64,000 nucleotides of DNA, from contig NZ_JACHLP010000005.1 in assembly GCF_014204525.1 (NCBI RefSeq), positions 30,232 to 94,231 on the forward strand. The letters are read 5' to 3'. The notes under the pieces were generated by a model. It was not told where the DNA came from. It did no database searches and was given only the letters and a program-made list of their open reading frames with translations. Below are positions 7,847-16,246 of the stretch, in pieces. The position numbers and the translations under genes were made by a program. Numbering within the stretch: position 1 is the stretch's first letter; the number at the start of each line of letters is the position of its first letter. Source of the DNA: Roseateles oligotrophus (GTDB lineage Bacteria > Pseudomonadota > Gammaproteobacteria > Burkholderiales > Burkholderiaceae_C).

Positions 7847-9418
7847 TTACCTGGTCAGGGCCGGGAAGGTGTAGCTCGCACCCACGCCCAGCGGGATGTC
7901 CAGCATCCAGAAGCCCAGCAGGAACAGGGTCCAGCTGAACATCAGCAGCAGGGCGTAGGGCAGCATCAAGGCCAGCAAGGTGCCGATGCCGCTGCCCTTC
8001 ACATACTTCTGGCAGAACACCACGATCAGCGGGAAGTAGGGCATCAGGGGGGTGATGATATTGGTGGAGGAATCGCCCACGCGGTAGGCGGCCTGGATGA
8101 AGTCGGGTGACAGGCCTAACTCCATCAGCATGGGCACCATGATGGCGCCGATCAGCGCCCATTTGGCCGAGGCCGAGCCGATCAGCAGATTGACCGAGGC
8201 GGTCAGCAAAATCATGCCGATCAGGGTGGCGCCGACGGGGAAGTGCATGTCCTTGAGCCAGCCCGCGCCCTTGATGGCCAGCAGGGCGCCCAGATTGCTC
8301 TGGCCGAAGGCGTAGATGAACTGGGCGCAGAAGAAGGCCATCACGATGTAGTAGCCCATGCCGCTCATGGCCTTGCTCATGCCCTTGATGACATCGCCCG
8401 AATTCTTGACGCTGCCGCTGGCATAACCGTAAACCACACCGGGAATCAGGAAGAAGAGAAAGATCAGCGCGACGATGGATTTCATCAGCGGCGCGGCGGC
8501 CGCGGCCAACTGGCCGTCGGGCGCGCGCCAGGGCGAGTTGCCGGGCAGCAGGCTCAGGGCGAACAAGGCGCCGGCCACCAGCACCGACAGGCCGGCCAGC
8601 AGCAGGCCTTTCTTTTCCACCGCGCTCAGGGCCTCCATCTTGGGCAGCTCGGCCGGGTCGCCGTCGATCTTTGTCTGCTTGAGGCGGGGTTCGATCAGCA
8701 GGTCGGTGATGGCCCAGCCCACCAAGACGATCAGCAGGGCCGAGGCGGAGGTGAAGTAGAAGTTGTTGAGCGGGTTGATGACGATCTGGGCCGCCGCCGG
8801 GTCGGCCGAGAGGCGTGCCGCCGCCTGGGTCAGGCCGGCCAGCAGGGGGTCGAGGCTGGAGGGGATGAAGAAGGTGGCCGAGAAACCGCCCGACACGCCG
8901 GCGAATGCCGCCGCGATGCCGGCCAGCGGGTGGCGGCCGGCGGCGTAGAAGATCACCGCACCCAGCGGGATCACCAGCACATAACCCGCATCCACAGCGA
9001 CATGGCTGAGGATGCCGACGGCGATCAGCACCGGCGTGAGCAGGCGCTGGGGCGTGACGGACAGGATGGCGCGCAGGCCGGCATTGATGAAGCCGGTGTA
9101 CTCCGCCACGCCCAGGCCCAGCATGGCTACCAGCACCACGCCCAGGGGCGGGAAGTTGACAAAAGTGCCGACCAGATTGGCCGCGAAAGCGGTCAGGGCC
9201 GCGCCGGAAAGCAGGTTCCTGATCTCCAGGGCCTGGCCGGTGCGCGGGTCGAGCTCGCTGAACTGCATGCTGGACATGGCCCAGGAGGCCATGGCCACCG
9301 CGGCCAGCAGCAGGGCGAACAGGATGGCGGGGTCGGGCAGTTTGTTGCCAAGCCGCTCAATCGTGTTGAGCAGGCGTGCCAGGCCGCCGGGGCGGGGGGC
9401 TGTCGTGGGCTTGTTCAT
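7847..9418 (-). CDS. AbgT-family transporter (p-aminobenzoyl-glutamate type)
   Basis: A 523-residue polytopic membrane protein with about 12 hydrophobic segments. AbgT-family features include IERLGNKLPDPAILF at the start, the VDAGYVLVIPLGAVIF segment, ASAKWALIGAIMVPMLMELG and the late DSSTNIITPLMPYFPLI. The ATG at 9418 (MNKPTTAP) is preferred over one at 9460, which would add a charged, non-conserved extension. Members import p-aminobenzoyl-glutamate or export sulfonamide-like antimetabolites; the direction cannot be told from sequence. No abgA/abgB peptidase genes are adjacent. The regulator gene follows after 100 bases. Confidence 0.87.
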   Translation of the reverse strand: MNKPTTAPRPGGLARLLNTIERLGNKLPDPAILFALLLAAVAMASWAMSSMQFSELDPRTGQALEIRNLLSGAALTAFAANLVGTFVNFPPLGVVLVAMLGLGVAEYTGFINAGLRAILSVTPQRLLTPVLIAVGILSHVAVDAGYVLVIPLGAVIFYAAGRHPLAGIAAAFAGVSGGFSATFFIPSSLDPLLAGLTQAAARLSADPAAAQIVINPLNNFYFTSASALLIVLVGWAITDLLIEPRLKQTKIDGDPAELPKMEALSAVEKKGLLLAGLSVLVAGALFALSLLPGNSPWRAPDGQLAAAAAPLMKSIVALIFLFFLIPGVVYGYASGSVKNSGDVIKGMSKAMSGMGYYIVMAFFCAQFIYAFGQSNLGALLAIKGAGWLKDMHFPVGATLIGMILLTASVNLLIGSASAKWALIGAIMVPMLMELGLSPDFIQAAYRVGDSSTNIITPLMPYFPLIVVFCQKYVKGSGIGTLLALMLPYALLLMFSWTLFLLGFWMLDIPLGVGASYTFPALTR

Positions 9419-9617
9419 GGGCTTAGGCAGAGGTTTTGTACAGGGTCTGGAGTTGACCATGGCCGGCGCCCGGCGTGGGCGTCTTGCGCACGCTGGCCCG
9501 GTATCGGGTCGCCCAGATTTTGGTAAGGGTTTGTAGTTTGACGTCCGATATAGTGATTATTTTTTTGGCGCTGCGCCGTGTCACCAGGCCGCAGAACGTC
9601 CAGCCGGATCGAATGTG

Positions 9618-10043
9618 ATGAGCCTCATTTCCCGCCGCAGTTTTTTGACCGTCAGCGTGGCCGGCCAAGCCCTGGGCCTGGCCGCTTGCGGGGGTGGCTC
9701 GGCGGGCAGCCCGCCAGCGCCTGCGCCCCTCCCTGCGCCTGCGCCAGCGCCGGTGCCGCCTGCGCCCATCCCGCCGCCCACCGCAACGCCAGCGCCCCCG
9801 CCAGCGGCCGCGGACTGGAATCTGGGTCCGGCGCTCTACCTGGTGGCCAATGGTCAGGTGTCTCTGGACCTGGCCACCAGCCTGCCCAGCGGCTATGCCA
9901 AAGGCGGGGTGTTCGGGGTCGACGCCAGCGGCACGCCCCTGCCGGCCGGTTTGACGCTGACGCCGGCGGGCTTGTTGAGCGCCGAACCGGGCGCCAGCCT
10001 GGGCAGCTTGGCCGGTCTGGTGTTTTCCTACCAAGAACCTTGA
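9618..10043 (+). CDS. Putative Tat-exported lipoprotein with Ig-like tail
   Basis: A 141-residue protein. The N terminus has a twin-arginine pattern (SRRSFLTVSVAG) ending in a lipobox LAAC with C24, followed by a long Pro/Ala linker to about residue 62. The C-terminal 75 residues contain PLPAGLTLTPAGLLS, which resembles the putative-Ig (He_PIG-like) motif of bacterial surface proteins. No enzymatic motif was seen. It heads a run of three same-strand genes whose products are probably exported. A GTG three bases upstream could also serve as start. Function unknown. Confidence 0.6.
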   Translation: MSLISRRSFLTVSVAGQALGLAACGGGSAGSPPAPAPLPAPAPAPVPPAPIPPPTATPAPPPAAADWNLGPALYLVANGQVSLDLATSLPSGYAKGGVFGVDASGTPLPAGLTLTPAGLLSAEPGASLGSLAGLVFSYQEP

Positions 10044-10089
10044 GACCTGATCGGGCTTGATCTTGACCCATTCACAAAACAAACAGGGC

Positions 10090-12279
10090 ATGAGCCGGCG
10101 CAGCGTCGTCGGCGCTGCCGGAGCCGCCTTGGCCACCCTGGGTTTGCCGGCCTGCGGGGGCGCCGGACCCGGCGCCAGCCCGGCGCCTGGACCCGCCCCA
10201 GCCCCGGCACCTCTGCCTGCGCCAGCTCCGCCGCCAGCTCTGCCATCGCCGCCACCACCGCCGGCCCTGGGCACGGTCTTCAGCGAACTGAGCGTGCAGG
10301 CCGCTGCACTGGCGGGGCGCCTGCCCTATGTGGCCAGCCTGCTGCCCTTGCAAGGCCAGGTGCCGGCCGGGCTGACGGTTCAGTCGCCGGATGATGGCTC
10401 GCTGCAGGCCAGCGTGCTGTCCAGCTGGCCCGATGGTTCGGCGGCGGTGCTGCTGCTGGCGGGTGTGGTCGAGGTGGCCGCAAACCAGGCCAAAAGCCTG
10501 CGCCTACAGACGGCCAAGCCGCTTGATGCCAGCCCGCTGACGCCGGCGCGCATCGCCGCCTTGGTGAAGGATTTGTCGGTGAATTTCGGCGTTCTGGGTC
10601 AGGCCGGCATCGCCGATCTGGCCCGGCCCGAGCGCATCTGGTGGGCCAATGCGCAGACGATTTGCGCGCGCTACCGTCTCGCTGCGCCCCAGCATGCGGG
10701 GCTGGAGGCCGTCATCGACATCCAGGCCTTCGCGGCCAGCGAGCGCGCCCTGGTGGAGGTGGTGGTGGAGAACGGCAAGCTGGCCGCGGCCACAGCCACC
10801 AGCAGCAGCGGCCCGGCGCCGGCCGCTTACGCCACGGCCACGCTGACGCTCAACCAGGCGGTGGTGGCCACGGTCGGCACGGCGGGCGCGGTGGGCGGGG
10901 TCCACGGTGCGTTCCGCGCCTGGTATGCCAGTGCCTGGGTGGGCGGCGACCCGCAGCTGCGGGTCACGCAGCGCCACACAGACCTGCAAAAACACCCGCT
11001 GTTTTTCCAATGCGACCAGGCGGCCAGCTTCGATATGAGTGCCTATGCCCAGGACGCCTACCGCCCCTGGGGCACGGGCCGCCATCGCGCCGTGGGCATG
11101 GGCGGCGGTGGCGATCACCCCAGCATAGGCGCGCTGCCGCAGTGGGAGGCGCGCGCCCTGCAGTCGGGCGACGCCCGCGCCTGGGCCGCCACCGAGGCCA
11201 GCGCCCTGGCCATGCTGTCCTACAACATCAACCACCGCGATGTCAGCGGCGTCGTGCCGCACAGCGCCATCATGCCCTTGAAGACCCAGGGCTCCTGGTA
11301 CAAGAACTGGCCCAGCAACAATGCCGAGCCCGCCTTCGAAGTGGCGCACCAGCCCGCCGCGGGCCTGATGGCTTTTGTGGCCCGACCCAGCCCGGTCTAT
11401 ATCGAGATTGCGCAGAAGATCGCCGTCTGGACCGGCACCATAGACGCCAGCAGCGACCTGCTCAAATACATGGATGGCGCGGCGGCCGGCATCAGCGACC
11501 CCACGGGCATCGTCGGCAATGTGCAGATGCGGGCCAAGGCCTGGGGGCCGCGCAATCTCTGCCATGCCACCTGGCTGTCGCCGCAAGACCATCCCTGGCG
11601 CGCCAGCGGCCTGCAGTGGCTGGACCGGAACAGCCGTTTCCTGGGCGCTTATGCCGCCAATACCCGCGCCGTGCTGCTGCCGCTGTACGAGGGCGAGCCG
11701 GAGTGGCCCATGGACCTGGAAAAGAATATGCCGGGCATCCAGGTCTCGCTGTGGATGTACCACTTCGTGGTGATGGAGTGGCACCGCATCGCCGCCAGCC
11801 AGCTGCTGCTGGGCTTGTCGGCCCAGCGCCAGGCGGCGGTGGACAAGGTGGCAGATGGCCTGGCCCTGGCCGTCGTCAAATGGGTCAACGAGCAGCCCGA
11901 GGGCGGCTGGCGCTTCCTGCCCTACCGCAGCCGCCTGGGCGATGAGGGCGGCAATCTGGCCGCCTACCCCGGCTGGGGCGCGCAGCGCGCCGCCGACCTC
12001 GGTGGCCGCCCCAGCGCGGTGGCGGGCCCTTGGGGCGGCGGCATCGGTGACGAGAAGAGCTGGGCCGCCGTCGAGGCGCTGGCTTATGAGTCCGTCGGCG
12101 GCGTCGGTTATCCGAGCAATTTCTGGGCCGCCCTGGTGGCCGCCCGCGAACGCGCCGTGCCTGGGGCCGCGCAGGCCTGGAACACGGTGCTTGCCAACAT
12201 CACGAATCTGGCCGCCTGGCGGGCCGGCTTTGCCAATGACCCGCGCTGTGGCGCCTATCCGCGAAATCTGAGTTCATGA
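10090..12279 (+). CDS. Large putative Tat lipoprotein of unknown function
   Basis: About 729 residues from the ATG at 10090. The N terminus is MSRRSVVGAAGAALATLG, a twin-arginine-like signal, followed by LPAC with lipobox C22, then a 40-residue Pro/Ala linker. The rest looks globular, with aromatic-rich segments (AFRAWYASAWVGGDPQLRV, GGGGDHPSIGALPQWEARAL, YNINHRDVSGVVPHSAIMPL). I recognise no family. The alternation of Trp-rich and helical stretches in the second half could be an alpha/alpha-barrel-like enzyme or a binding protein, but that is only an impression. Its stop overlaps the start of the next gene (ATGA), so the two products probably act together. Confidence 0.7.
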   Translation: MSRRSVVGAAGAALATLGLPACGGAGPGASPAPGPAPAPAPLPAPAPPPALPSPPPPPALGTVFSELSVQAAALAGRLPYVASLLPLQGQVPAGLTVQSPDDGSLQASVLSSWPDGSAAVLLLAGVVEVAANQAKSLRLQTAKPLDASPLTPARIAALVKDLSVNFGVLGQAGIADLARPERIWWANAQTICARYRLAAPQHAGLEAVIDIQAFAASERALVEVVVENGKLAAATATSSSGPAPAAYATATLTLNQAVVATVGTAGAVGGVHGAFRAWYASAWVGGDPQLRVTQRHTDLQKHPLFFQCDQAASFDMSAYAQDAYRPWGTGRHRAVGMGGGGDHPSIGALPQWEARALQSGDARAWAATEASALAMLSYNINHRDVSGVVPHSAIMPLKTQGSWYKNWPSNNAEPAFEVAHQPAAGLMAFVARPSPVYIEIAQKIAVWTGTIDASSDLLKYMDGAAAGISDPTGIVGNVQMRAKAWGPRNLCHATWLSPQDHPWRASGLQWLDRNSRFLGAYAANTRAVLLPLYEGEPEWPMDLEKNMPGIQVSLWMYHFVVMEWHRIAASQLLLGLSAQRQAAVDKVADGLALAVVKWVNEQPEGGWRFLPYRSRLGDEGGNLAAYPGWGAQRAADLGGRPSAVAGPWGGGIGDEKSWAAVEALAYESVGGVGYPSNFWAALVAARERAVPGAAQAWNTVLANITNLAAWRAGFANDPRCGAYPRNLSS

Positions 12280-13640
12280 CACGCAAGCTGCTTTCCGCCG
12301 CCATTTCCCTGCACATCCTGGCCCGGCCGGCCCTGGGCCGGGGCACGGACCCGGGCAGCGTCAAGGGCAGTCTGTGGACGCCGGGCCGCGATGCCCAGGG
12401 CGCCGTCAACGAGGTCTCCTGGGCCGCCGTGCCCACGGGTCAATGGCTGAACGTGGCCGACACCCGGCTGGACGCGCTGGATGCCGTGGTCAAGGCGGCC
12501 ATCCCGGGCTGGAGCGACCCCGGCTCGCAGAAATGGGACGGCGTCACCAATGCCTGGAATGGCGTGGCCATGGACACCGAGGGCTGCCGCGCCTGGTGGG
12601 TCTGCGCGGGCGGCCATGCCGACAGCGCCAACAACGGCATCTACCGTTTCGACGCGCTCAGAATGGCCTATGCCGTCGAGTGCCTGCCCTCGGACACCGG
12701 CCCGTGGAAGACCCCGTTTGCCGCCTATGGCAAGGCCCAGAGCCTGTACCAGCGCATCGCCTCGGGCGGCTCGGTCGGCCCCTGCCTGGAGTCCGAGGCC
12801 AGGTACCAGGCCGATCTGGCGGCCGACATCAAGCCGCCCGAGGGCGGCTGGTTTGGCGATGAGCTGGTCTGGGACCGCAAGCCCATCGCCCGCCATGTCT
12901 ACTCGGGCACGGTGTACCTGCCCGCCAGCAATGAGCTGGTGCTGGCGCGCGGGCGGCTGTGGCGTTATTCCCTGGCGGCCGGCCGCTGGACCTACCGCCG
13001 CCATGCCAAGGACAGCGCCAGCCGGGGTTTCGGCGAGGCCTCGATTGCCTATCAGGACCCGGCCAACGGCCAGCTCATCGTCGGCAGCTGCGGCTCGGAC
13101 GGCCCTTTTGGCGCCACCTTCGACTTCAAGACCGAGTCCTGGACCGGCTATATGCCGCCCTGGGCCTCCTGGGACTGGGACGGTGCCGCCGACACCTGCT
13201 TCAACGAGGAGCTGACCCTGCTGCGGCCGCCCTCCAACCCCGATGTGGGCAGCGGCAGTCGCGGCTTCCCGGGCCGATATATGCGCTACAAGCTGCGCAC
13301 GCGCCAGGCCAGCGAGGGCGTGTTGCAGTTCGAGGCCGGGCTGTCGCAAAGCGACTTTGCCAACCAGAGCAGCTTTTACGACGGCGCGGGTCTGGTCTAT
13401 ATCCCGCCGCTGAACCGCTACTGGCTCAGCACCCAGATGAAGGACGGGCGCCTGGCCTGGTTCGAGCTGGACCCCAGCACCACGCCCTGGACGCTCAGGC
13501 GCATGCCGCAGGCCACCGGCGACTGGCCGGCGCCCAGCGCGGGCAGCATCGTCAAGCGCCGCATGATGTGGCTGCCCAGCTTGTCGGCCCTCGTCTACCT
13601 CGGTTCGGCCAGCAAGAACATCAGCATCTACAAGGTCTGA
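12276..13640 (+). CDS. Putative exported beta-propeller-like protein
   Basis: A 454-residue protein translationally coupled to the preceding lipoprotein. The N terminus (MTRKLLSAAISLHILARPALG) resembles a short signal peptide. The body has repeated WxxxAGGH/IYRFD-type strands such as VCAGGHADSANNGIYRFDAL, LARGRLWRYSLAAGRWTYR and YWLSTQMKDGRLAWFELDP, reminiscent of kelch or galactose-oxidase-like propellers; no copper-ligand set could be assigned. It may bind or modify a carbohydrate with its partner. It converges on the iron-uptake operon with four bases between the stops. Confidence 0.65.
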   Translation: MTRKLLSAAISLHILARPALGRGTDPGSVKGSLWTPGRDAQGAVNEVSWAAVPTGQWLNVADTRLDALDAVVKAAIPGWSDPGSQKWDGVTNAWNGVAMDTEGCRAWWVCAGGHADSANNGIYRFDALRMAYAVECLPSDTGPWKTPFAAYGKAQSLYQRIASGGSVGPCLESEARYQADLAADIKPPEGGWFGDELVWDRKPIARHVYSGTVYLPASNELVLARGRLWRYSLAAGRWTYRRHAKDSASRGFGEASIAYQDPANGQLIVGSCGSDGPFGATFDFKTESWTGYMPPWASWDWDGAADTCFNEELTLLRPPSNPDVGSGSRGFPGRYMRYKLRTRQASEGVLQFEAGLSQSDFANQSSFYDGAGLVYIPPLNRYWLSTQMKDGRLAWFELDPSTTPWTLRRMPQATGDWPAPSAGSIVKRRMMWLPSLSALVYLGSASKNISIYKV

Positions 13641-13644
13641 CGGA

Positions 13645-13959
13645 CTAACGGGGCCATAGCAGCCGCAGCCAGGCTGGCCGCCAGGCCAGCAGCAAGGCGT
13701 TCAAGAGCACGCCGCCGGCCAGCAGCATCAGCCAGACCAGGGCCGCCATGGTGGCGTGGTCGGCCAGCAGGCACAGGGCCAGCGAGGCCAGTAGCAGCGA
13801 GCCGCCCAGCAGGCGCAGCAGTTTTTGCTGCCCGGCCGAGGGGCCGGTCTGGCCGTGCACCTGTTCCCAATGGCCGTCCATGGCCAGGGCCAGCCAGGCA
13901 AAACCCAGGGCGACGAGCAGGGCCGCGCCCGCCAGCAAGGAATAGTTGGATTCGGCCAT
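13645..13959 (-). CDS. DUF3325 membrane protein of an iron-uptake operon
   Basis: A 104-residue protein with three hydrophobic segments (LLAGAALLVALGFAWLALAM, LLGGSLLLASLALCLLAD, ALVWLMLLAGGVLLNALLLA) and the DUF3325-like DGHWEQVHG turn. Proteins of this type sit beside PepSY ferric-siderophore reductases and TonB receptors. It is the last gene of the 15971-13645 operon, three bases after the PepSY gene. Precise role unknown; probably helps assemble or support the reductase. Confidence 0.72.
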   Translation of the reverse strand: MAESNYSLLAGAALLVALGFAWLALAMDGHWEQVHGQTGPSAGQQKLLRLLGGSLLLASLALCLLADHATMAALVWLMLLAGGVLLNALLLAWRPAWLRLLWPR

Positions 13960-13962
13960 GGC

Positions 13963-15630
13963 TCAGGCTTTCGTTGCGATGGCCATGCCATCCACAGAGG
14001 AGGTGGCAGCCGCCGCGCGCTGCCCCAGTTTGCTCGCCGCCCAGAGCGCCAGGCCCGCAGTCAGCAGCAGGCTCAGGTCCAGCCCGGCCACCGGCCAGTA
14101 GCCGGCCGCCAGGGTCTTGGCCAGATGGTCGCCGGTGCTGAGCCAGTTCATCAGCACGGCGCCCAGCGCCAGCAATGCGAAGCCCCAGCATTGCTCGCGC
14201 CAAGCCGGGTTGAGCCGGCCTTCCGCCACCGGCGCACCGCGCCACAGCGCATGGGCCAGGGCCAGCAGCCAGGCGCCCCAGAAGGCATAGCGCTCCCAAT
14301 CGCCCTTGGCCGCCAGCTCGGCGGGCAGCAGGCGGTTGGCCAGCAGCATGCTGGCCGAGGCCGCCAGCATGCCGGTCACGGTGGTCACGGCGAAAGCGTC
14401 CACCAGGCGGCTGCCCTGGCTGCCGCTTTTGGCATGCTGCTTCTTGCGCTTCTCGACGAAGAAGATGAAGCCGGTGGCGATGCAGACGCAGCCCAGCAGG
14501 CCACCTAACACGTAGAGCCAGCGCAGCAGCCAATGGCGGAAATGCTGCAAATGCAGGCCGGTGAGGAACTCGTTGACGCTGTCCACCGCCGTGCGGGGCG
14601 GGTCTTCGCGCAGCAGCGTTCCGGTTGAGGCCTTGAAGTGCATGCCCTCGCCGGTCAGTGCCACTCGGTCGGTGCCGGCGCGGTAGATGCTGACATAGCT
14701 GTTGGCATCGCCCACATGCTGGACGCTCAAAAAGCCCACCTCGCCGGCCATGCCCTTGGCCGCCCAGTGCGCCTGGGCCTGGGCCACCATGGCATCCACC
14801 GAGGCCAGCGCTGCGGCCTTGCCGGCGCGCTCATGCGGCAGGCCGGTCTCGCGCGCTTCGATGCGCTCGTGCAACTCGTGCAGATCGTGCAACTGGCTGT
14901 GGCCGATGGGGAAGTAGATGCCGGCAAAGATCACCAGGCCGGTGAAGGCGAAGAAAAAGTGGAAGGGCAGGGCCGCCACACCGCTGAGGTTGTGCAGGTC
15001 CAGCGCGCTGCGCTGGGTGCTCTTGCGGGGCCGGAAGGTGAACAGCTCGCGGAAGATCTTGCGGTGCATCACCACGCCGCTGACCAGGGCCACCAACATC
15101 ATCAGCGCGGCGAAGCCGACGATCCAGTAGCCCAGATTCAGCCAGTTCAGGTGCAGGCTGTAGTGCAGGGGGTAGAAGAAATCGCTGCCGATATTGAGCT
15201 GGCCCTCGGGCAGCAGCCGACCGTTGCGGGGGTCCAGATTGTGGCTGCTGAAGACGCTCTCTTCCGGGTCCTTGGCATTGGGCACCGGGAAGCCGGCAAA
15301 CACCCGCAGCACCGGATCGCGGTGGGTGGTGTAGGCGCCCCAGTTGGACACGGTGTCAAAGCGCTGGGGCAGGGGGCCGTTGACCTTGCCCTCCAGTGCG
15401 GCCACATCCTCGGGCTTGGGCTGCATGGCCTCGAAGACCGGTCGCAACAGCGTGTCGAAGGAGGGCATGGGCTGGGGCGCAAAGCGCGTCTGCGGCAGGG
15501 CCCAGCGGTCGATCTCGCGGTCGAACACCGACAGCGAACCGAAGAAGAACACGACCATCAACACAAAGCCCAGCACCAGGCCGAACCAGGTGTGCAGCCA
15601 GGTCATGGTTTGGCGGAAATTCTGCAACAT
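13963..15630 (-). CDS. PepSY-associated membrane protein, probable ferric-siderophore reductase
   Basis: A 555-residue protein. It starts MLQNFRQTMTWLHTWFGLVL, the PepSY_TM opening with the conserved HTW histidine. Further helices occur at about 185-215 (GYWIVGFAALMMLVALVSGV followed by HRKIFRELFTFRP), 245-270, 415-440 and in the C-terminal third. Proteins of this group use haem-binding membrane histidines to reduce Fe(III) from imported siderophores in the periplasm. The ATG overlaps the stop of the DUF3649 gene (TGATG). The open frame runs further upstream, but that part is a shadow of DUF3649. A Fur box precedes the operon. No TonB receptor is in the window. Confidence 0.87.
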   Translation of the reverse strand: MLQNFRQTMTWLHTWFGLVLGFVLMVVFFFGSLSVFDREIDRWALPQTRFAPQPMPSFDTLLRPVFEAMQPKPEDVAALEGKVNGPLPQRFDTVSNWGAYTTHRDPVLRVFAGFPVPNAKDPEESVFSSHNLDPRNGRLLPEGQLNIGSDFFYPLHYSLHLNWLNLGYWIVGFAALMMLVALVSGVVMHRKIFRELFTFRPRKSTQRSALDLHNLSGVAALPFHFFFAFTGLVIFAGIYFPIGHSQLHDLHELHERIEARETGLPHERAGKAAALASVDAMVAQAQAHWAAKGMAGEVGFLSVQHVGDANSYVSIYRAGTDRVALTGEGMHFKASTGTLLREDPPRTAVDSVNEFLTGLHLQHFRHWLLRWLYVLGGLLGCVCIATGFIFFVEKRKKQHAKSGSQGSRLVDAFAVTTVTGMLAASASMLLANRLLPAELAAKGDWERYAFWGAWLLALAHALWRGAPVAEGRLNPAWREQCWGFALLALGAVLMNWLSTGDHLAKTLAAGYWPVAGLDLSLLLTAGLALWAASKLGQRAAAATSSVDGMAIATKA

Positions 15631-15971
15631 CAGTGGCCCTCCGCTGCGGCGATCAGCAGCTGTTGCACGAGTTGGGCCGCGGTCGCCATCAAGACGCCGC
15701 CCCCGGCCAGCAGCAGCCAGGCGCGCGCCAGGCTGCGGGTCACGAAGGCCCAGCAAAACACCGCCACAAACAGCAGGAATCCCAGGATGGCGGCCAGGTG
15801 CTCGGCATCATGGAAGGGCATCTTGGCGGCGTACAGGGCGGCCATGCTCAGGGCGATGAAGCCCCAGCAAAAGGCATAGCCTCCCAGCACGGCGGCAGCG
15901 ATACGGCCCAGCAGATGGGCGCGAGAAAACTGGGTGGCGCGGCCTAGGCCGGGTGAGGGGGGTGCGTTCAT
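15630..15971 (-). CDS. DUF3649 iron-uptake membrane protein
   Basis: A 113-residue protein with three membrane helices (IAAAVLGGYAFCWGFIALSM, AAILGFLLFVAVFCWAFV, LLLAGGGVLMATAAQLVQQL). This matches the small DUF3649 proteins commonly found as first gene before PepSY reductases. It begins a Fur-controlled operon; a strong promoter with an embedded Fur box lies about 95-120 bases upstream of the ATG. Function within the reductase system is unknown. Confidence 0.75.
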   Translation of the reverse strand: MNAPPSPGLGRATQFSRAHLLGRIAAAVLGGYAFCWGFIALSMAALYAAKMPFHDAEHLAAILGFLLFVAVFCWAFVTRSLARAWLLLAGGGVLMATAAQLVQQLLIAAAEGH

Positions 15972-16063
15972 GGGTTTCCAGGCAGGGAATCGGAAAGGCT
16001 AGGCCGCTTGTGATTGGCGGCCGAGTCATTGCCGTTCGAATAGACAGTTAGCAAATCCTGAAA

Positions 16064-16092
16064 ATTATATTGATAATGATTCTTATTTGCAA
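16064..16092 (-). promoter_or_regulatory. Sigma-70 promoter of the DUF3649-PepSY-DUF3325 operon
   Basis: On the minus strand -35 TTGCAA (16092-16087), a 17-base spacer and -10 TATAAT (16069-16064). The -10 is a perfect consensus hexamer. The spacer is filled by the Fur box, so Fur binding would exclude RNA polymerase. Confidence 0.75.
16072..16090. promoter_or_regulatory. Fur box
   Basis: GATAATGATTCTTATTTGC agrees with the 19-base Fur consensus GATAATGATAATCATTATC at 13 of 19 positions, the first nine being identical. It lies between the -35 and -10 boxes of the iron operon promoter, the classic position for iron-dependent repression. Confidence 0.8.
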
Positions 16093-16172
16093 AATATTGA
16101 TGAATTGAGCGCTGGGCATCGAGGGGGTGATTGGCGCTGCAGCGGGGGAGGCTCAGCGCCGAATCGGTATGA

Positions 16173-16205
16173 AAAAAGGCCCGCCGGATTTCTCCGGCGG
16201 GCCTG
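16173..16205 (-). terminator. Rho-independent terminator of acnB
   Basis: On the minus strand: GGCCCGCCGGA, a short AT-rich loop, TCCGGCGGGCC, then TTTTTT. An 11-base GC-rich stem plus T run about 40 bases past the acnB stop. Confidence 0.9.
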
Positions 16206-16246
16206 GTGGTCGAGCTCCCAGCCTCAGTTGATGGGCTGGGTGGGCT

